DNA from: Arachis hypogaea
Lineage: Eukaryota > Streptophyta > Magnoliopsida > Fabales > Fabaceae
Direction: 5' to 3'
Length of the DNA stretch: 64,000 nucleotides
NCBI RefSeq assembly: GCF_003086295.3
Contig: NC_092042.1
Coordinates: 45,506,137 to 45,570,136 of the forward strand
This document shows positions 9,132 to 20,564 of the stretch, one piece after another (positions within the stretch are counted from its first letter, which is position 1; every line of letters starts with the position of its first letter). The position numbers and the translations under genes are program-made. The notes beneath the pieces were generated by a model. That model saw nothing but the letters and a program-made list of their open reading frames with translations. It did not search any database and had not been told where the DNA came from.

Positions 9132-10760
9132 TGATGAGCGGATAATTTATACGCTTTTTGGCATTGTTTTTAGGTAGTTTTTAGTATGATCTAGTTACTT
9201 TTAGGGATGTTTTCATTAGTTTTTATGCTAAATTTATATTTCTGGACTTTACTATGAGTTTGTGTATTTTTCTGTGATTTCAGGTATTTTTTGGCTGAAA
9301 TTGAGGAAGCTGAGCAAAACTCTAATAGGAGGCTGACAAAGGACTACTGATGCTGTTGGATTCTGACCTCCCTGCACTCGAAATGGATTTTCTGGAGCTA
9401 CAGAACTCTAAATGGCGCGCTCTCAACGGCGTTGGAAAGTAGACATCCAAAGCTTTCCAGAAATATATAATAGTTCATACTTTATTTGGGATTAGACGAC
9501 GCAAACTGGCGCTCAACGCCAGTTCTACGCTGCATTCTGGAGTCAAACGCCAGAAACACGTCACGAACCAGAGTTGAATGCCCAAAACACGTTACAAGCG
9601 TTCAACTCCAAGAGAAGCCTCAGCTCGTAGATAGATCAAGCTCAGCCCAAGCACACACCAAGTGGGCCCTGGAAGTGAATTTATGCATCAATTACTTACC
9701 TCTGTAAACCATAGTAGCTAGTTTAGTATAAATAGAACTTTTTACTAGTTTATTAGAAGTCCTTTTTTTATTCGGTATTGTGACCACTTGGGAGCTGGCC
9801 ATTCGGCCATGCCTGAACCTCTTTCACTTATGTATTTTCAACGGTGGAGTTTCTACACACCATAGATTAAGGGTGTGGAGCTCTGCTATACCTCAAGCTT
9901 CAATGCAATTACTATTATTTTCTATCCAATTCGATTTATTCTTGTTCTAAGATATTCGTTGCACTTCAACTTGATGAATGTGATGATCTGTGACACTCAT
10001 CATCATTCTCACCTATGAACGTGCGTGACTGACAACCACTTCCGTTCTACCTTAGACTGGGCGCATATCTCTTGGATTCCTTAATCAGAATCTTCGTGGT
10101 ATAAGCTAGAATTGATGGCAGCATTCATGGGAATCCGGAAAGTCTAACCTTGTCTGTGGTATTCCGAGTAGGATTGCGGGATTGAATGACTGTGATGAGC
10201 TTCAAACTCCTGAAGGCTGGGCGTTAGTGACAGACGCAAAAGAATCACTAGATTATACTCCAACCTGATTGAGAACCGACAGATGATTAGCCGTGCTGTG
10301 ACAGAGCATTTGGACCTTTTTCATTGAGAGGATGGGATGTAGCCATTAACAACGGTGATGCCCTACATACAGCTTGCCATGGAAAGGAGTAAGAAGGATT
10401 AGATGAATGTAATAAGAAAGTAGAGATTCGGAAGGAACACACCATCTCCATGCACCTATCTGAAATTCCCACCATTGGATTACATGAGTAAGTTTATCTT
10501 TATTTCCTGTTTGTTTTATTTATCTTTTGAATATCTAATCCAATCATATTTGAATCAGCCTGACTGAGATTTACAAGATGACCATAGATTGCTTCATACC
10601 AACAATCTCCGTGGGATCGACCCTTACTCACGTAAGGTATTACTTGGACGACGCAGTGCACTTGCTGGTTAGTTGTGCGGAGTTGTGACTAAGTGTAATT
10701 CACGTGTGAGAGCTACCAAATTATTGGAGCCATTGTTGATGATCACAAATCCGTGCACCA
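9132..10760 (+). repeat. 3' LTR of Element 1
   Basis: 1629 bp, near-identical to 306-1936. It differs by scattered substitutions and a small deletion that removes CTTG from the 12-bp stem region near 9597. It ends GCACCA, followed by the duplication TGTTC at 10761. Confidence 0.95.
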
Positions 10761-11002
10761 TGTTCCTCAGTCCATTCATTTTCTCCCTTTGGCACAACTT
10801 TTCCCTCATCATTTTATTTGGTTGGAACATGAGGTCCATTGATGATGATCTTCCAAATGTTGTAATCTATTGACTGCACGAAGATCCTCATTCTCTCCTT
10901 CCAGCTTGTGTAGTTATTGCCACTGAAGTAGGGATGTCTGTTGTTAAACTATCGTTCGGTAAGTGTATAAGCCACATCATTTGTACCCATGTTGTTTGCC
11001 AT
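10761..11002 (-). pseudogene. Ty1/copia gag, N-terminal part
   Basis: On the minus strand it starts MANNMGTND at 11002 and reads YTSWKERMRIFVQSIDYNIW, the usual N-terminal block of plant copia gag (DUF4219/UBN2 type). In-frame stops are present. It joins the fragment at 1-305 once Element 1 and one copy of TGTTC are removed. Confidence 0.78.
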
Positions 11003-11040
11003 GGATCCTTTTCCAAACTGTGAAGCTTTACTCCTAGAAA

Positions 11041-11056
11041 CCAGACTCAAATACCA
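11041..11056 (-). other. Copia primer binding site
   Basis: On the minus strand, TGGTATTTGAGTCTGG follows the LTR by two bases. It resembles the initiator tRNA-Met site TGGTATCAGAGC of copia elements, with substitutions. Confidence 0.6.
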
Positions 11057-11058
11057 AT

Positions 11059-11376
11059 TGATGGTTTTACTAGAACATGAGAATGGCAGGTGAATTAAGT
11101 TAGTTTTGAAAATGAGGTTCTTTTATCAGATTCGCAGAAGTGTGTTTTGTAGGATATTTTTTGTGTTTTATCTCTAAACCCAGAAGGAGACAGAGAAGGG
11201 AGGGAAAGAATTATACAAGCATGTATCCTGGTTAGGGTTTCTTATATAATAAAACCTACATTTCGTCTCTACCACAACAATGATAGAATTTTAACTATAA
11301 TCAAACTGATTACATGTACCAATATTAATAAATTATAACCTAATCCATTTAGTATTCTCCCACTAAACTTCTAACA
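11059..11376 (-). repeat. 5' LTR of the copia element
   Basis: 318 bp. On the minus strand it starts TGTTAGAAGTTTAGTGGGAG and ends CCATCA next to the primer site, giving TG...CA termini. The other LTR is outside the window, so the pair cannot be checked. The expected target duplication at the right edge would be CAAGC (11377-11381). Confidence 0.65.
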
Positions 11377-11508
11377 CAAGCCTAGAAAAATCACTAAGTG
11401 CTATCCCAACTTAGCTAAGAAAAACTAATCCTAGTTCATCACAATCACCATAAATAAATACGGAGAAAATTATTTTGGCTTTTTTAAATCTACCTCTTTA
11501 TGTATTTT
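11377..11508. other. Intergenic sequence
   Basis: About 130 bp between the copia LTR and the TRIM. AT-rich; no gene or repeat recognised. It ends with ATTTT, the TRIM target duplication. Confidence 0.5.
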
Positions 11509-11972
11509 TGTAACAGCTCAGACAACCTGCTAGCACGATATTGTCCGCTTTGGCACACAAGGCCTCACGATTTTTCTTTTGACGATAGGGATGATAGCCG
11601 AAGCCCCCCCACACTCACTCATCAAAACGCGTCATGCTACGGAGAGGTATCCACACCCTTATAAGGCATGCTTCGTTCCCCTCCCCAACCGATGTGGGAC
11701 CTTACAATCCACCCTCCTAAGGGAGCCCAGTGCCCTCGCTGGCACATCGATCTGGGCTCCGGCTCTGATACCATCTGTAACAGCCCAAACCACCCGCTAG
11801 CACGATATTGTCCGTTTTGGCACACAAGGCCTCACGGTTTTGACCTTGACGATAGGGATGATAGCCAAAACCCCCTACACTCACTCGTCAAAATGCGTCA
11901 TGCTAGGGAGAGGTATCCACACCCTTATAAGGCATGCTTCGTTCCCCTCCCCAACCGATGTAGGACCTTACA
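11509..11972 (-). mobile_element. TRIM (terminal-repeat retrotransposon in miniature)
   Basis: Two direct repeats of 198 bp (11509-11706) and 197 bp (11776-11972) surround a 69-bp centre and are flanked by ATTTT (11504-11508 and 11973-11977). On the minus strand the LTR starts TGTAAGGTCC and ends CTGTTACA; next comes TGGTATCAGAGCC (complement of 11761-11773), an initiator tRNA-Met primer site. The purine tract AGGAGGGTGGAT precedes the other LTR. A TTATAA box sits in each LTR. It has no coding capacity, so it was moved by enzymes from another element. Confidence 0.93.
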
Positions 11973-11977
11973 ATTTT

Positions 11978-13089
11978 CACTTATGGATTTTTTCTATGTT
12001 TCTCACTTCACCATGATCAAGTCTTATTCTTTTATAGAATGATAAAAAACAAAAATCATAACAAAGAAATCTCAAATAAAGCTCAAAAAGAAGGAAAAGT
12101 TGTTGAAGCATGTTTTTGAGATGATGATATAATTTCACTCTCTTTCCGAATGCTATCTTGAGGCCAGCTAGGCAGTGCATGTTCTGTACTCCAAATTGCT
12201 CCACTACCTCTACATTTTTGTTGTTGATTCTATCTATTGCAATTGATGTCCTTTAGCAAACATTTCATTTCACTTTACTCCATTATCCTCTGCTATCCTA
12301 TTTTGCAATGTTGTTGTGCCAGCTGCAATTTCCATTGTCTTTGTGTCCTTGTTCTATCTTGATATTTCCAGCTATCCAATATGATTTTTTTGCCTTGTCC
12401 TTGTGATGATCATACTATGATTTTTTTCTTTCCTTAACAAGGTAAGCCAAAACATTCTTTATCAACAATGTGATATTGCATGTCCTTTTCCATGGGTCGC
12501 AACCTTAATTTATGCCATATTCGATGTATGTTGATGCTTTATAATATTGGACTCATATGCTTCTTTGTTTTGGGCATGCAAATCGATAAACCATTTTTGA
12601 GCTTTTAATCCAATAAAAAATATTTTGTCATCATATTATCACAACAAAATCAAGTCTAAACTCAACATAAATTACTTATGACAACTTAAAATGTCAATAT
12701 ACAATTAGTAAAGTAATGACAATACATTAAAAAATTATATCCTAATATAATAAACCAATTAAACAAAACTTTAAAATTAATTACCCATCACCAAAATTTT
12801 ACCAAAAAACATATAACTAAAATAAAACTAGATATCAAGTGTGTTACTTTTGTGGTATCAAGAGTAAATACTCTCACAAACTATGAATAATCCATAGCAC
12901 AATAAATATAATGGCATCACATGTTCTATACAACAACAAAAGTATATATAAAAATAAAATTCTAAAATTCTATTCTCCTCCGTCTTCTAATAATAACATC
13001 ATCCTAACAAAATACTAACCATAAATCCTAAAAGAAGTACCAATGTCCTAACAAAATTTTGTACTTCACTAACAATAAAAAATATCTAT
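11978..13089. other. AT-rich intergenic sequence
   Basis: About 1.1 kb with no recognisable gene or known repeat. A 75-codon minus-strand frame near 11977-12204 has no family signature that I know. This may be the only non-retrotransposon sequence of any length in the window. Confidence 0.4.
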
Positions 13090-15268
13090 TGATGCATGGG
13101 AATTTGTCTCTCAAAAAATTTCCTTCGGCAAGTATACCGAATTGTCGTCAAGTAAAAACTCACAATAGAGTGAGGTCGAATCCCATAGGGATTGATTGGT
13201 CAAGCAATTTTAATTGGAAGAATGCTCTAGTTGAGCTAAGTAGAAAGTGGATATAGAATTGCAGAAAATTAAATGGCGGGAAAGTAAATGACAGAAAATA
13301 AAGTGCAGAATCTTAAATGGGGAATTGGGGTGATTAGCATGAAAGTAAATGACAGAAAGTAAAGAGAATGGATAAGATCAGAAATGGGGAAATCATTGGG
13401 TTTAGGAGGTATTGCATTTTCCGGATCAAGTTCATTCTCATTTCTTCCTCAATCAATGCATTCATTGATCTCCTTGGCAATCTTAAGTGATTAGATCCCA
13501 ATTCCTTGGAAATCCAATCTCTCTAAACTTGAACAATTGCCCAATTCCTTGATTTAATTGCTCATGAGAAGAGATGAGGTATGGTCACTGATTATACCAC
13601 ATGTATTTCCAAATCAAAGTGTTGGTAGAGTTATATGTCACTATACCCATCCAAACCCCAATTTGGTCCAACATGAGAAAGCATTTCTAGCATGATCTCC
13701 TCATCCCTTTTCCAAGGCTCAGAGGAGATCCAATTATGGAGAGTTTCTTTCCCAAGATAACAATCCAATTAGATGAAGATCGAAAGCTTTCTAGTAAGAT
13801 CAAGAGAAAAGAAAGAAGAAGAATAATGAAAACTATGATTGATCCATCAAATTACAACAGAGCTCCCTAACCCGATGAAAGGGGTTTAGTTGTTCATAGC
13901 TCTGGAAAATGGAAATGAAGAAGAAGAAAGATACATTCTAACTCTAGAAGTTGCAGAAAAGTAAAATATACAGAGTGTTGTTTTCTCCAATGTGCCAATC
14001 TCTTCTCTAGTTTAAAACTACTCCTATATATACTACTCTTCTTGGTCTTCTAGTCAATTCTGCAAGTCTTGAATATGGGCCTTTGATCTTAAGTTGAAGC
14101 AGTTGGGAATCTTCAGTGGGCTTCGCTTTAGTTGCAGAGAGAAAGTGATGTAAGCATGGACTTTGGCTTGGGGCGTTAGTGGCGTTAACGCTGAGTGACA
14201 TTGTGGGTTCGAGAACGTTAGTTGCAATCACTTTTCTCACTAACGTTCCCACCACATGGCACATGTTAACTCCAACGTTAGTGGTACTAACGTGACCACT
14301 AACGTTGCCTTACAAACCTTCGCAAGCGTTATTGGGACTCACCTTTCCCAATAACGTTGCCTTGTGCCCCTAGCCTCCACGTTAGAGCTCACGTTAACTA
14401 AGTTAATGTGGCTCTTAACGTGGTTATGTCTCATCTTCGCAGGCGTTATTGGGACTCACCTTTCCCAATAACGTTGCCTTATGCCCCTAGTCCTCACGTT
14501 AGAGCTCTTGTTAACTAAGTTAACGTGGCTCTTAACGTGGTTATGAATGCCATCCCAACATTAGTGACAACGGTGAGTGTCACTAAGGTTGGCTCATTAA
14601 TTTCAACTCCACGTTAACTTTCACGTTAGTGGTCTTAACGTGACCACTAACGTGGGCAATGCAAGCTTGATCCAACGTTAGTGACAAAGGTGAGTGTCAC
14701 TAACGTTGGCATTGTTCCTCTCTTCCACGTTAGAGTCCACATTAACTTAGTTAACGTGGCTCTTAACGTGGTTCATTGCCACATCTTGGAGCGTTAGTGG
14801 TGATCAAAATTACCACTAATGTTGGAGTCGTTTTTTTGTCTCCACGTTAACTACCACGTTAATGTAGTTAACGTGGCAATTAACGTGGCTCATGATGGCT
14901 TCGAGGGCGTTACTGGTGTTCACTTTTCTCATTAATGCTGCAAGCTTATCCCTATTCCACGTTAGTACCTACGTTAACTAGGTTAACGTGGATGCTAACG
15001 TGGCTCTTCCTTGCTTCCTTTGTCCTGAAATTACACAAATAAAGTGCATCAAAGCACTAATCCAAGTCATGAAATCATGCATTATCCAATTTAACATTCA
15101 TTCCTTGCATAATTCTCATGAAATAATGTAAAATTCACAAGATTTGTCTAAATCAAGATGTAAGTGTTCTTTTACCCAAAACTTGCTTATTTCCTAAGAA
15201 AATGCATGAAACTACACTAAAACAGTAAAGAAAAGGTCAGTGAAACTGACCTAGATGCCCTGGCATCA
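13090..15268 (-). repeat. 3' LTR of Element A
   Basis: 2179 bp. The minus strand starts TGATGCCAGGGCATCTAGG and ends CCATGCATCA. It matches the plus-strand LTR at 62581-64000. It contains the ACGTTAAC hairpin array, a TATATATAG box (complement of 14024-14032), and the CTCAC/GTGAG hairpin at 13159-13174. The left edge is inferred from homology with the Element C LTR; no matching duplication can be checked because the 5' end is lost. Confidence 0.8.
14172..15004. repeat. ACGTTAAC hairpin array in the LTR of Element A
   Basis: About 830 bp of closely spaced inverted repeats of two kinds. One is a palindrome around CACGTTAACTAAGTTAACGTGG-like cores. The other has arms such as AACGTTAGTGACA / TGTCACTAACGTT around an 8-12 base centre. 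Half-sites share CGTTA/TAACG. The same array in opposite orientation occurs at 62848-63690. Confidence 0.85.
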
Positions 15269-15305
15269 CAACACCAAACTTAAATCTTGCTTGTCCCTAA
15301 GCAAG
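15269..15305 (-). other. Hairpin plus polypurine-like tract of Element A
   Basis: On the minus strand CTTGCTTAGGGACAAGCAAG (15286-15305) forms a 7-bp stem, followed by TTTAAGTTTGGTGTTG next to the LTR. It matches the Element 1 module with an extra base pair. Confidence 0.65.
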
Positions 15306-16890
15306 TATTGAAACATGAATGATGAATGAAAAGGCAAGAGGAATGAATCATTATTGTGGAAGTCAAATCCTTAGTTTTATGGAGTTTCATGCATAGCAAC
15401 TTAGGTTCATTCCTTTACCAGGTTTCAGGCCTTTATCATACCCTTGAACACTTGCTTACTTACATCCCCTGAGACTTCCTAGTTATTGATCCTTCCTTCT
15501 TTTGTTTTCTCAAGATTTATTGCATTATTCCTTTGGCTAAGTGCTCTGTAAGAGGGCGACTCTTTATGATAAGCTTTCAGTCAACACTCCCGAACCAGTT
15601 GGTTCAAGGTGCTAGGTGTTGAGACACCTCTAAGGACTTACTCCCTCAAGTCTCTTTCCCTCACACATACGCACCACAGGCACATAGTTTATTATTTTTC
15701 TTTCTTGAGACCTTGGTGTCCAGCACCTCTTTGGGTTACTAAGTGTTCTGTAGCAAGGGTTACTCTTGATAGTGGACTTTCAGCTAATAATCCCGAGTTA
15801 GTTAACACAAGTTACCAAGTGATAAGGCACTCCTGAGAGCTTATTCATCCAAGTATATCCCCTATACATGAGCACCACAAACACATGCCTCCATCTTAAA
15901 ACCCTTGGTGCCTAGCATTATTTCTTATTGTGTTCCCTTCCTTTTTTTTATTGCTCTTTTTCTTTTCTTATTAGGATCTTATTATTTAGTTAGTCTCATA
16001 GGATGTGTTTCAAGCATAGGATGCAGGATAGATAGTTGCCTTCTTTCCTTGTTGGTGAACCAACTTAGCTAACTAATCTTACTACCACAAACATATAGAA
16101 TTCAATTCACAAAATAACTCCACTCTTGTTTTTCATATCATTTCTTTTCATTTGGCTTAAGGGACAAACATACAAGTAAGCAAGATGAAGTTGAAAACCA
16201 GGGACACTAGACTAGTAATCATAGACTTTAACAACAATGAAACTTAAATGTAGAATTGAAAATCCTAAACTACTATGGAAACATGTTCTATTCCATACAT
16301 GATTTTCCTTATTTAAAGCTTGAAAAGGTAGAAAACAAGGAAGAACTCCTACTTCCACTCTAAACATTATAATGCAGCAGAGTTTAGTGCAATACAACCT
16401 CTTATTGATATCTTATTTCTTTTCTGTCAGCATCCTTCCTGCCTTTTGAATGTAGATGTTTTAAGAAATTGATTGAATTCTTGAGAGCATTTGAGTGGAA
16501 GTTGTTTGTCCTCCCAAACACTTGAGATCTCGTTAGCCTTCATGTATGCTTAAAAGTTCTTGGAATTCAATTGGTGTGTGAACACCAAACTTAGTTTCCT
16601 GCCTACTGAAATAGATTAAATTCATGCAAGGAACCTCATGTGCTTTTATTGAGCAATTGACTACAAAACAGACATTAAACTACTGTTAGGTGGTTTCCTG
16701 ATTGGTTGGAGCTAGTAACTAGTCAATCCAAGGATGTGTTCCTTAACACACTCATTGATGGAGTACCATATTAGAATCACACATTCTCTTTTGGATTGCT
16801 ATGGTGTGGAAAACCAAACTTAGCTCCTTGCAATACAGAGAAGCCATTTCACCCTTTTATTAAACTATTAGGAAGAGAAAATTACCTTTG
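15306..16890 (-). other. 3' non-coding region of Element A with internal tandem duplication
   Basis: No gene seen. Two diverged copies of about 190-200 bp lie head to tail (about 15540-15735 and 15736-15930); both contain AAGTG(C/T)TCTGTA, a cAACACTCCCGA-like or TAATCCCGAG block, a (C/A)ACCACA(G/A)(G/A)CACAT motif and CCTTGGTG(T/C)C. TAAGTTTGGTGT (minus) recurs at 16582-16593, with a near copy at about 16812. Element C has one related copy near 35210-35450. Confidence 0.55.
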
Positions 16891-16908
16891 GTTGGGTTGC
16901 CTCCCAAC
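16891..16908 (-). other. Post-pol hairpin of Element A
   Basis: On the minus strand GTTGGGAGGCAACCCAAC forms a 6-bp stem with loop AGGCAA about 40 bp after the pol stop. Same position and loop as in the other elements. Confidence 0.6.
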
Positions 16909-16948
16909 AAAGCGTGTTTTTAATGTCGCTAGCTCGACAGTTGCTTCC

Positions 16949-17600
16949 TTAGTTGAGATGGTACTTCAGTTTGGGGCCCTTCCCTATGTTGCCTAGGTAG
17001 TGTTTAAGTCTTTGTCCATTCACTGTGAACGTCCTCTTTGAATCTTCCTCCATGATCTCTATGTGTCCATAAGGTGAGACTTTTGTGACAAGAAAGGGTC
17101 CTGACCACCTTGATTTGAGTTTTCCAGGGAATAGCCTCAGTTGGGAGTTGTAGAAGAGTACTTGTTGCCCTTCTTCGAAGCTCCTTGGAGCCAGGTTGAG
17201 GTCATGCCTCCTCTTTGCTTTTTTCTTATAGATCTTGGTGTTTTCATAGGCTTGAGACCTAAATTCCTCCAGTTCTTGCAACTGCAGAATTCTTTTCTCA
17301 CCAACAGCAATGCTATCAAGGTTCAGCAGTTTGAGAGCCCAAAAGGCTTTGTGCTCTAACTCCAGAGGTAAATGACATGCTTTTCCATATACCAGTTGAT
17401 ATGGAGACATTCCTATTGGTGTTTTGAAGGTTGTCCTGTATGTCCAAAGAGCGTCATCCAATTTTTTTGACCAGTCCTTTCTGGATGCTCCCACAGTCTT
17501 TTCTAAGATCCTCTTTAACTCTCTATTGGATATCTCAGTTTGCCTGCTTGTTTGGGGGTGATAAGGTGTAGCAACCTTATGTTTCACCCATATCTCATGA
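16949..17600 (-). pseudogene. Integrase C-terminal half of Element A
   Basis: The frame reads [23 protein letters not shown] (catalytic Glu in TEISN) and continues through [26 protein letters not shown] and the C-terminal DNA-binding part [17 protein letters not shown], ending at 16949. The normal NGQ before the Glu is SRQ. Upstream, about 90 bp is deleted relative to Element C, removing the segment with the second catalytic Asp (LISD), and a missing G adds a frameshift. It cannot make active integrase. Confidence 0.85.
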
Positions 17601-17664
17601 GGAGGGCTTCTAGTTCATGACCACCTTGTTGTCATTTGTTGAGGTTGCAATAGCTTCCACCCAC

Positions 17665-19737
17665 TTAGATACATAATCTACTGCTACTAGGATGTATTTG
17701 TTTGAATAGGAAGTTGGAAAGGGTGCCATGAAATTGATTCCCCCACACATCAAACAATTTGAGCCCTAGGATGAAGTTTTGTGGCATTTCGTTTTTCTTG
17801 GGTAGATTTCCAGCTCTTTGACACTCATTGCAGCCCCTTACTAGCTCTTTTGCATCCTTGAAAAGAGTGGGCCAGAAAAACCCACACTGCAATACCTTGG
17901 CTGCAGTCCTTTCTCCTCCGAAGTGACCCCCATAGCAAGAGCCATGGCAATTCCACAGGACTTCTCGTCCTTCTTCTTCTGAAATGCACCTTCTAAGAAT
18001 CCCATCTAAGCACTTCTTGAAAAGATATGGCTTATCCCATATGAAATACTTAGCATCATTAATGAGTTTTCTTCTTTGATGTCTGTTGATTCCTGAGGGT
18101 AGATCTCCAGTTGCCTTAAAATTTGCAATGTCTGCAAACCAGGGTGCCTTATGAACCAGCATTAATTGTTCATCTGGAAAGAACTCATTTACACTTGCTT
18201 CGTGTGTGCTTCTTTTCTCACAAGGGATCCTAGACAGATGATCTGCCACTTTGTTCTCCACTCCTTTCTTGTCTCTGATTTCAATATTAAATTCCTGTAA
18301 CAACAAAATCCACCTTATCAATCTTGGTTTTGAATCCTGCTTAGCAAACAGATACTTAAGTACTGTGTGATAAGTGAAAACAATTACTTTAGATCCAATA
18401 AGGTATGATCTAAATTTGTCAAATGCAAAAACCACTGCCAGCAATTCCTTTTCAATGGTGGTGTAATTTTTTTGGGTATCATTAAGGACTTTGCTGGCAT
18501 AGTATATAACATGCACCAAATTATCTTTCCTCTGCCCTAACACTGCTCCCACTGCAAAGTCTAATGCGTCACACGTCAGCTCAAATGGCAGGTTCCAATC
18601 AGGTGGGGCAATGATAGGGGCTGAGGATAGTTTCTTTTTCAAATTTTCAAATGCTAGCTTGCATCCCTGGTCAAATACAAATGGGGTGTCTGACACAAGA
18701 AGATTACTCAGGAGCTTGGCTATTTTTGAAAAGTCTTTTATAAATCTTCTATAAAAGCCAGCATGCCCGAGAAAGCTTCTAATTGCCTTGACATCACTAG
18801 GTGGAGGTAGTTTTTCAATTAGTTCCACTTTAGCTCTGTCCACCTCAATGCCTTGTTTAGAAACCTTATGACCGAGAACTATTCCTTCTGTCACCAAGAA
18901 GTGACATTTTTCCCAGTTCAGGACCAAGTTGGTTTCTTGGCATCGTTTTAATACTAAGCCGAGGTTATTCAGGCAATCAGGGAATGAATCCCCAAACACT
19001 GAAAAGTCGTCCATGAAGACTTCTATGAATGTTTCTACCATATCTGAGAAAATAAAAAGCATGCAGCGCTGAAAGGTTGTAGGCGCATTGCATAGCCCAA
19101 ATGGCATGCGCCTGTAAGCAAACACTCCATATGGACAAGTAAATGATATTTTTTCCTGATCTCTTGGATCAACCACTATTTGGTTATATCCTGAATAACC
19201 ATCTAGGAAGAAATAGTAGGTATGTCCTGCAAGTCTTTCCAGCATCTGATCCATAAAGGGGAGTGGGAAGTGATCTTTTCTCGTGGATGCGTTGAGTTTT
19301 CTGTAGTCAATGCACATTCTCCATCCCGTGACAGTTCTTGTAGGTATGAGCTCATTCCTTTTGTTAGGCACCACTGTGATTCCTCCTTTCTTCGGAACTA
19401 CTTGAACGGGACTCACCCATGGGCTGTCAGAGATTGAGTAGATTACCCCTGCTTGCCACAGCTTCATGACTTCCTTCTGCACTACCTCTTTCATGGCTGG
19501 ATTTAATCTTCTTTGGGGTTGAATGGAAGGTTTAGAATCATCTTCCAGCAGTATCTTGTGCATGCATATGGCTGAACTAATCCCCTTCAAGTCAGCCAGA
19601 GTCCATCCAATGGCATCCTTATGCTTTTGCAACACTTGGAGTAATTCCTCCTCTTGTTCTTGGCTGAGAGCTGAGTTTATGATTACTGGAAAGCTTCTGT
19701 TTTCTCCCAGGTATGCATATTTGAGGGTCGGTGGCAA
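17665..19737 (-). pseudogene. RT-RNase H-integrase N-half of Element A
   Basis: A 690-codon open frame. RT spans about residues 80-300 with [10 protein letters not shown] (177-186), [10 protein letters not shown] and the catalytic FMDDF (241-245). RNase H follows with the first Asp at 390 (TCDALD) and KELLA near 431, but the expected TDH reads TYH at about 456, losing a catalytic Asp. The integrase zinc-binding region ([13 protein letters not shown], then CNECQ) is present. The frame shifts at VWG, where the first integrase Asp should follow. Long and well preserved, but not functional. Identity as the Athila-type RT is clear. Confidence 0.88.
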
Positions 19738-19794
19738 TTCCTTCAGTTCAAGTTTGGGTTCTTCTTTCTCTTCATTCTTTATTTCTAATGTCCC

Positions 19795-20406
19795 CTAGTC
19801 ATGAACCTCAGCTGTTGCTACCTCTTCGCTCAATGTTGATTCATCTTCTTCTGTTAGCTCCTCAATTTCTTCCTCCTCCAAAGTTTCTTGTAATATAGCT
19901 TCCATTGAATCCAACCTCATACACTCTCCTAATGAGTCTTGTGGGTAACTCATGGCCTTAAACACATTGAATATCATCTTCTCATCATGCAATCTAAGAG
20001 TAAGTTCACCCTTCTGGACGTCAATAATGGCTCCGGCAGTGGCTAAGAATGGCCTTCCCAAAATGATGGATGCTTTAGCTTCCTCCTCCATGTCTAGCAC
20101 TACAAAGTCTGCTGGAAAAATAAAGTCTCCCACCTTTACTAACAAATCCTCCACTATTCCCTGGGGAAATTTGAATGATCGGTCTGCCAATTGTAGGGCC
20201 ATCCTTGTCAGTTTGGCTTCCTCAATCTTCATTCTTTTCATCATTACTGAAGACATCAGATTTATACTGGCTCCTAGATCACACAGGGCCTTCTCCACTG
20301 TGATCTCCCCTATGATACAAGGGATTTGGAATCTCCCTGGATCCTTCAATTTTTGGGGTAACTTGTGCTGAATGATGGCACTACATTCTTCGATTAATAC
20401 CACCAT
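19795..20406 (-). pseudogene. Protease region of Element A
   Basis: A 203-codon frame with the aspartic protease active site ALCDLGASINLM, then ALQLADRSFKFP and ASIILGRPFLATAGA. It processes gag-pol in the intact element. Stops separate it from gag upstream (20400-20560) and from RT downstream (TAG at 19795). Confidence 0.82.
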
Positions 20407-20564
20407 CTCGTTGTTTCTCTAGTTTCTCTTTTTAGTCATCAAATCCTTCAAGAACTAATCATAAAGCGACATTTGCTTGATTGCTTCTGCAAAGGGTATG
20501 TTGATTTGTAACCTTTTGAAGATTTCCAAGAATCTTGAAAATTGGCTATCATCTCCCTTCTTCT

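Larger units (their letters stand above)
306..10760 (+). mobile_element. Element 1: non-autonomous Ty3/gypsy LTR retrotransposon (FIDEL/Feral-like)
   Basis: A complete element bounded by LTRs of 1631 and 1629 bp that start TGATGAGCGG and end GCACCA, flanked by the direct repeat TGTTC (301-305 and 10761-10765). Order: 5' LTR, tRNA-Asp primer site, T-rich leader, gag-protease, post-gag hairpin, CTGGCGTT palindrome array, hairpin plus TAAGTTTGGTGT, 3' ORF, 3' UTR, hairpin plus polypurine-like tract, 3' LTR. There is no reverse transcriptase, RNase H or integrase between protease and the 3' ORF, so it needs enzymes in trans. It landed inside a copia gag. The family name is from memory; the boundaries are seen directly. 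Confidence 0.93.

Noticed and set aside
11977..12204. A 75-codon minus-strand frame as a host gene
   Set aside because: No recognisable domain, no supporting splice or promoter signals, AT-rich surroundings.
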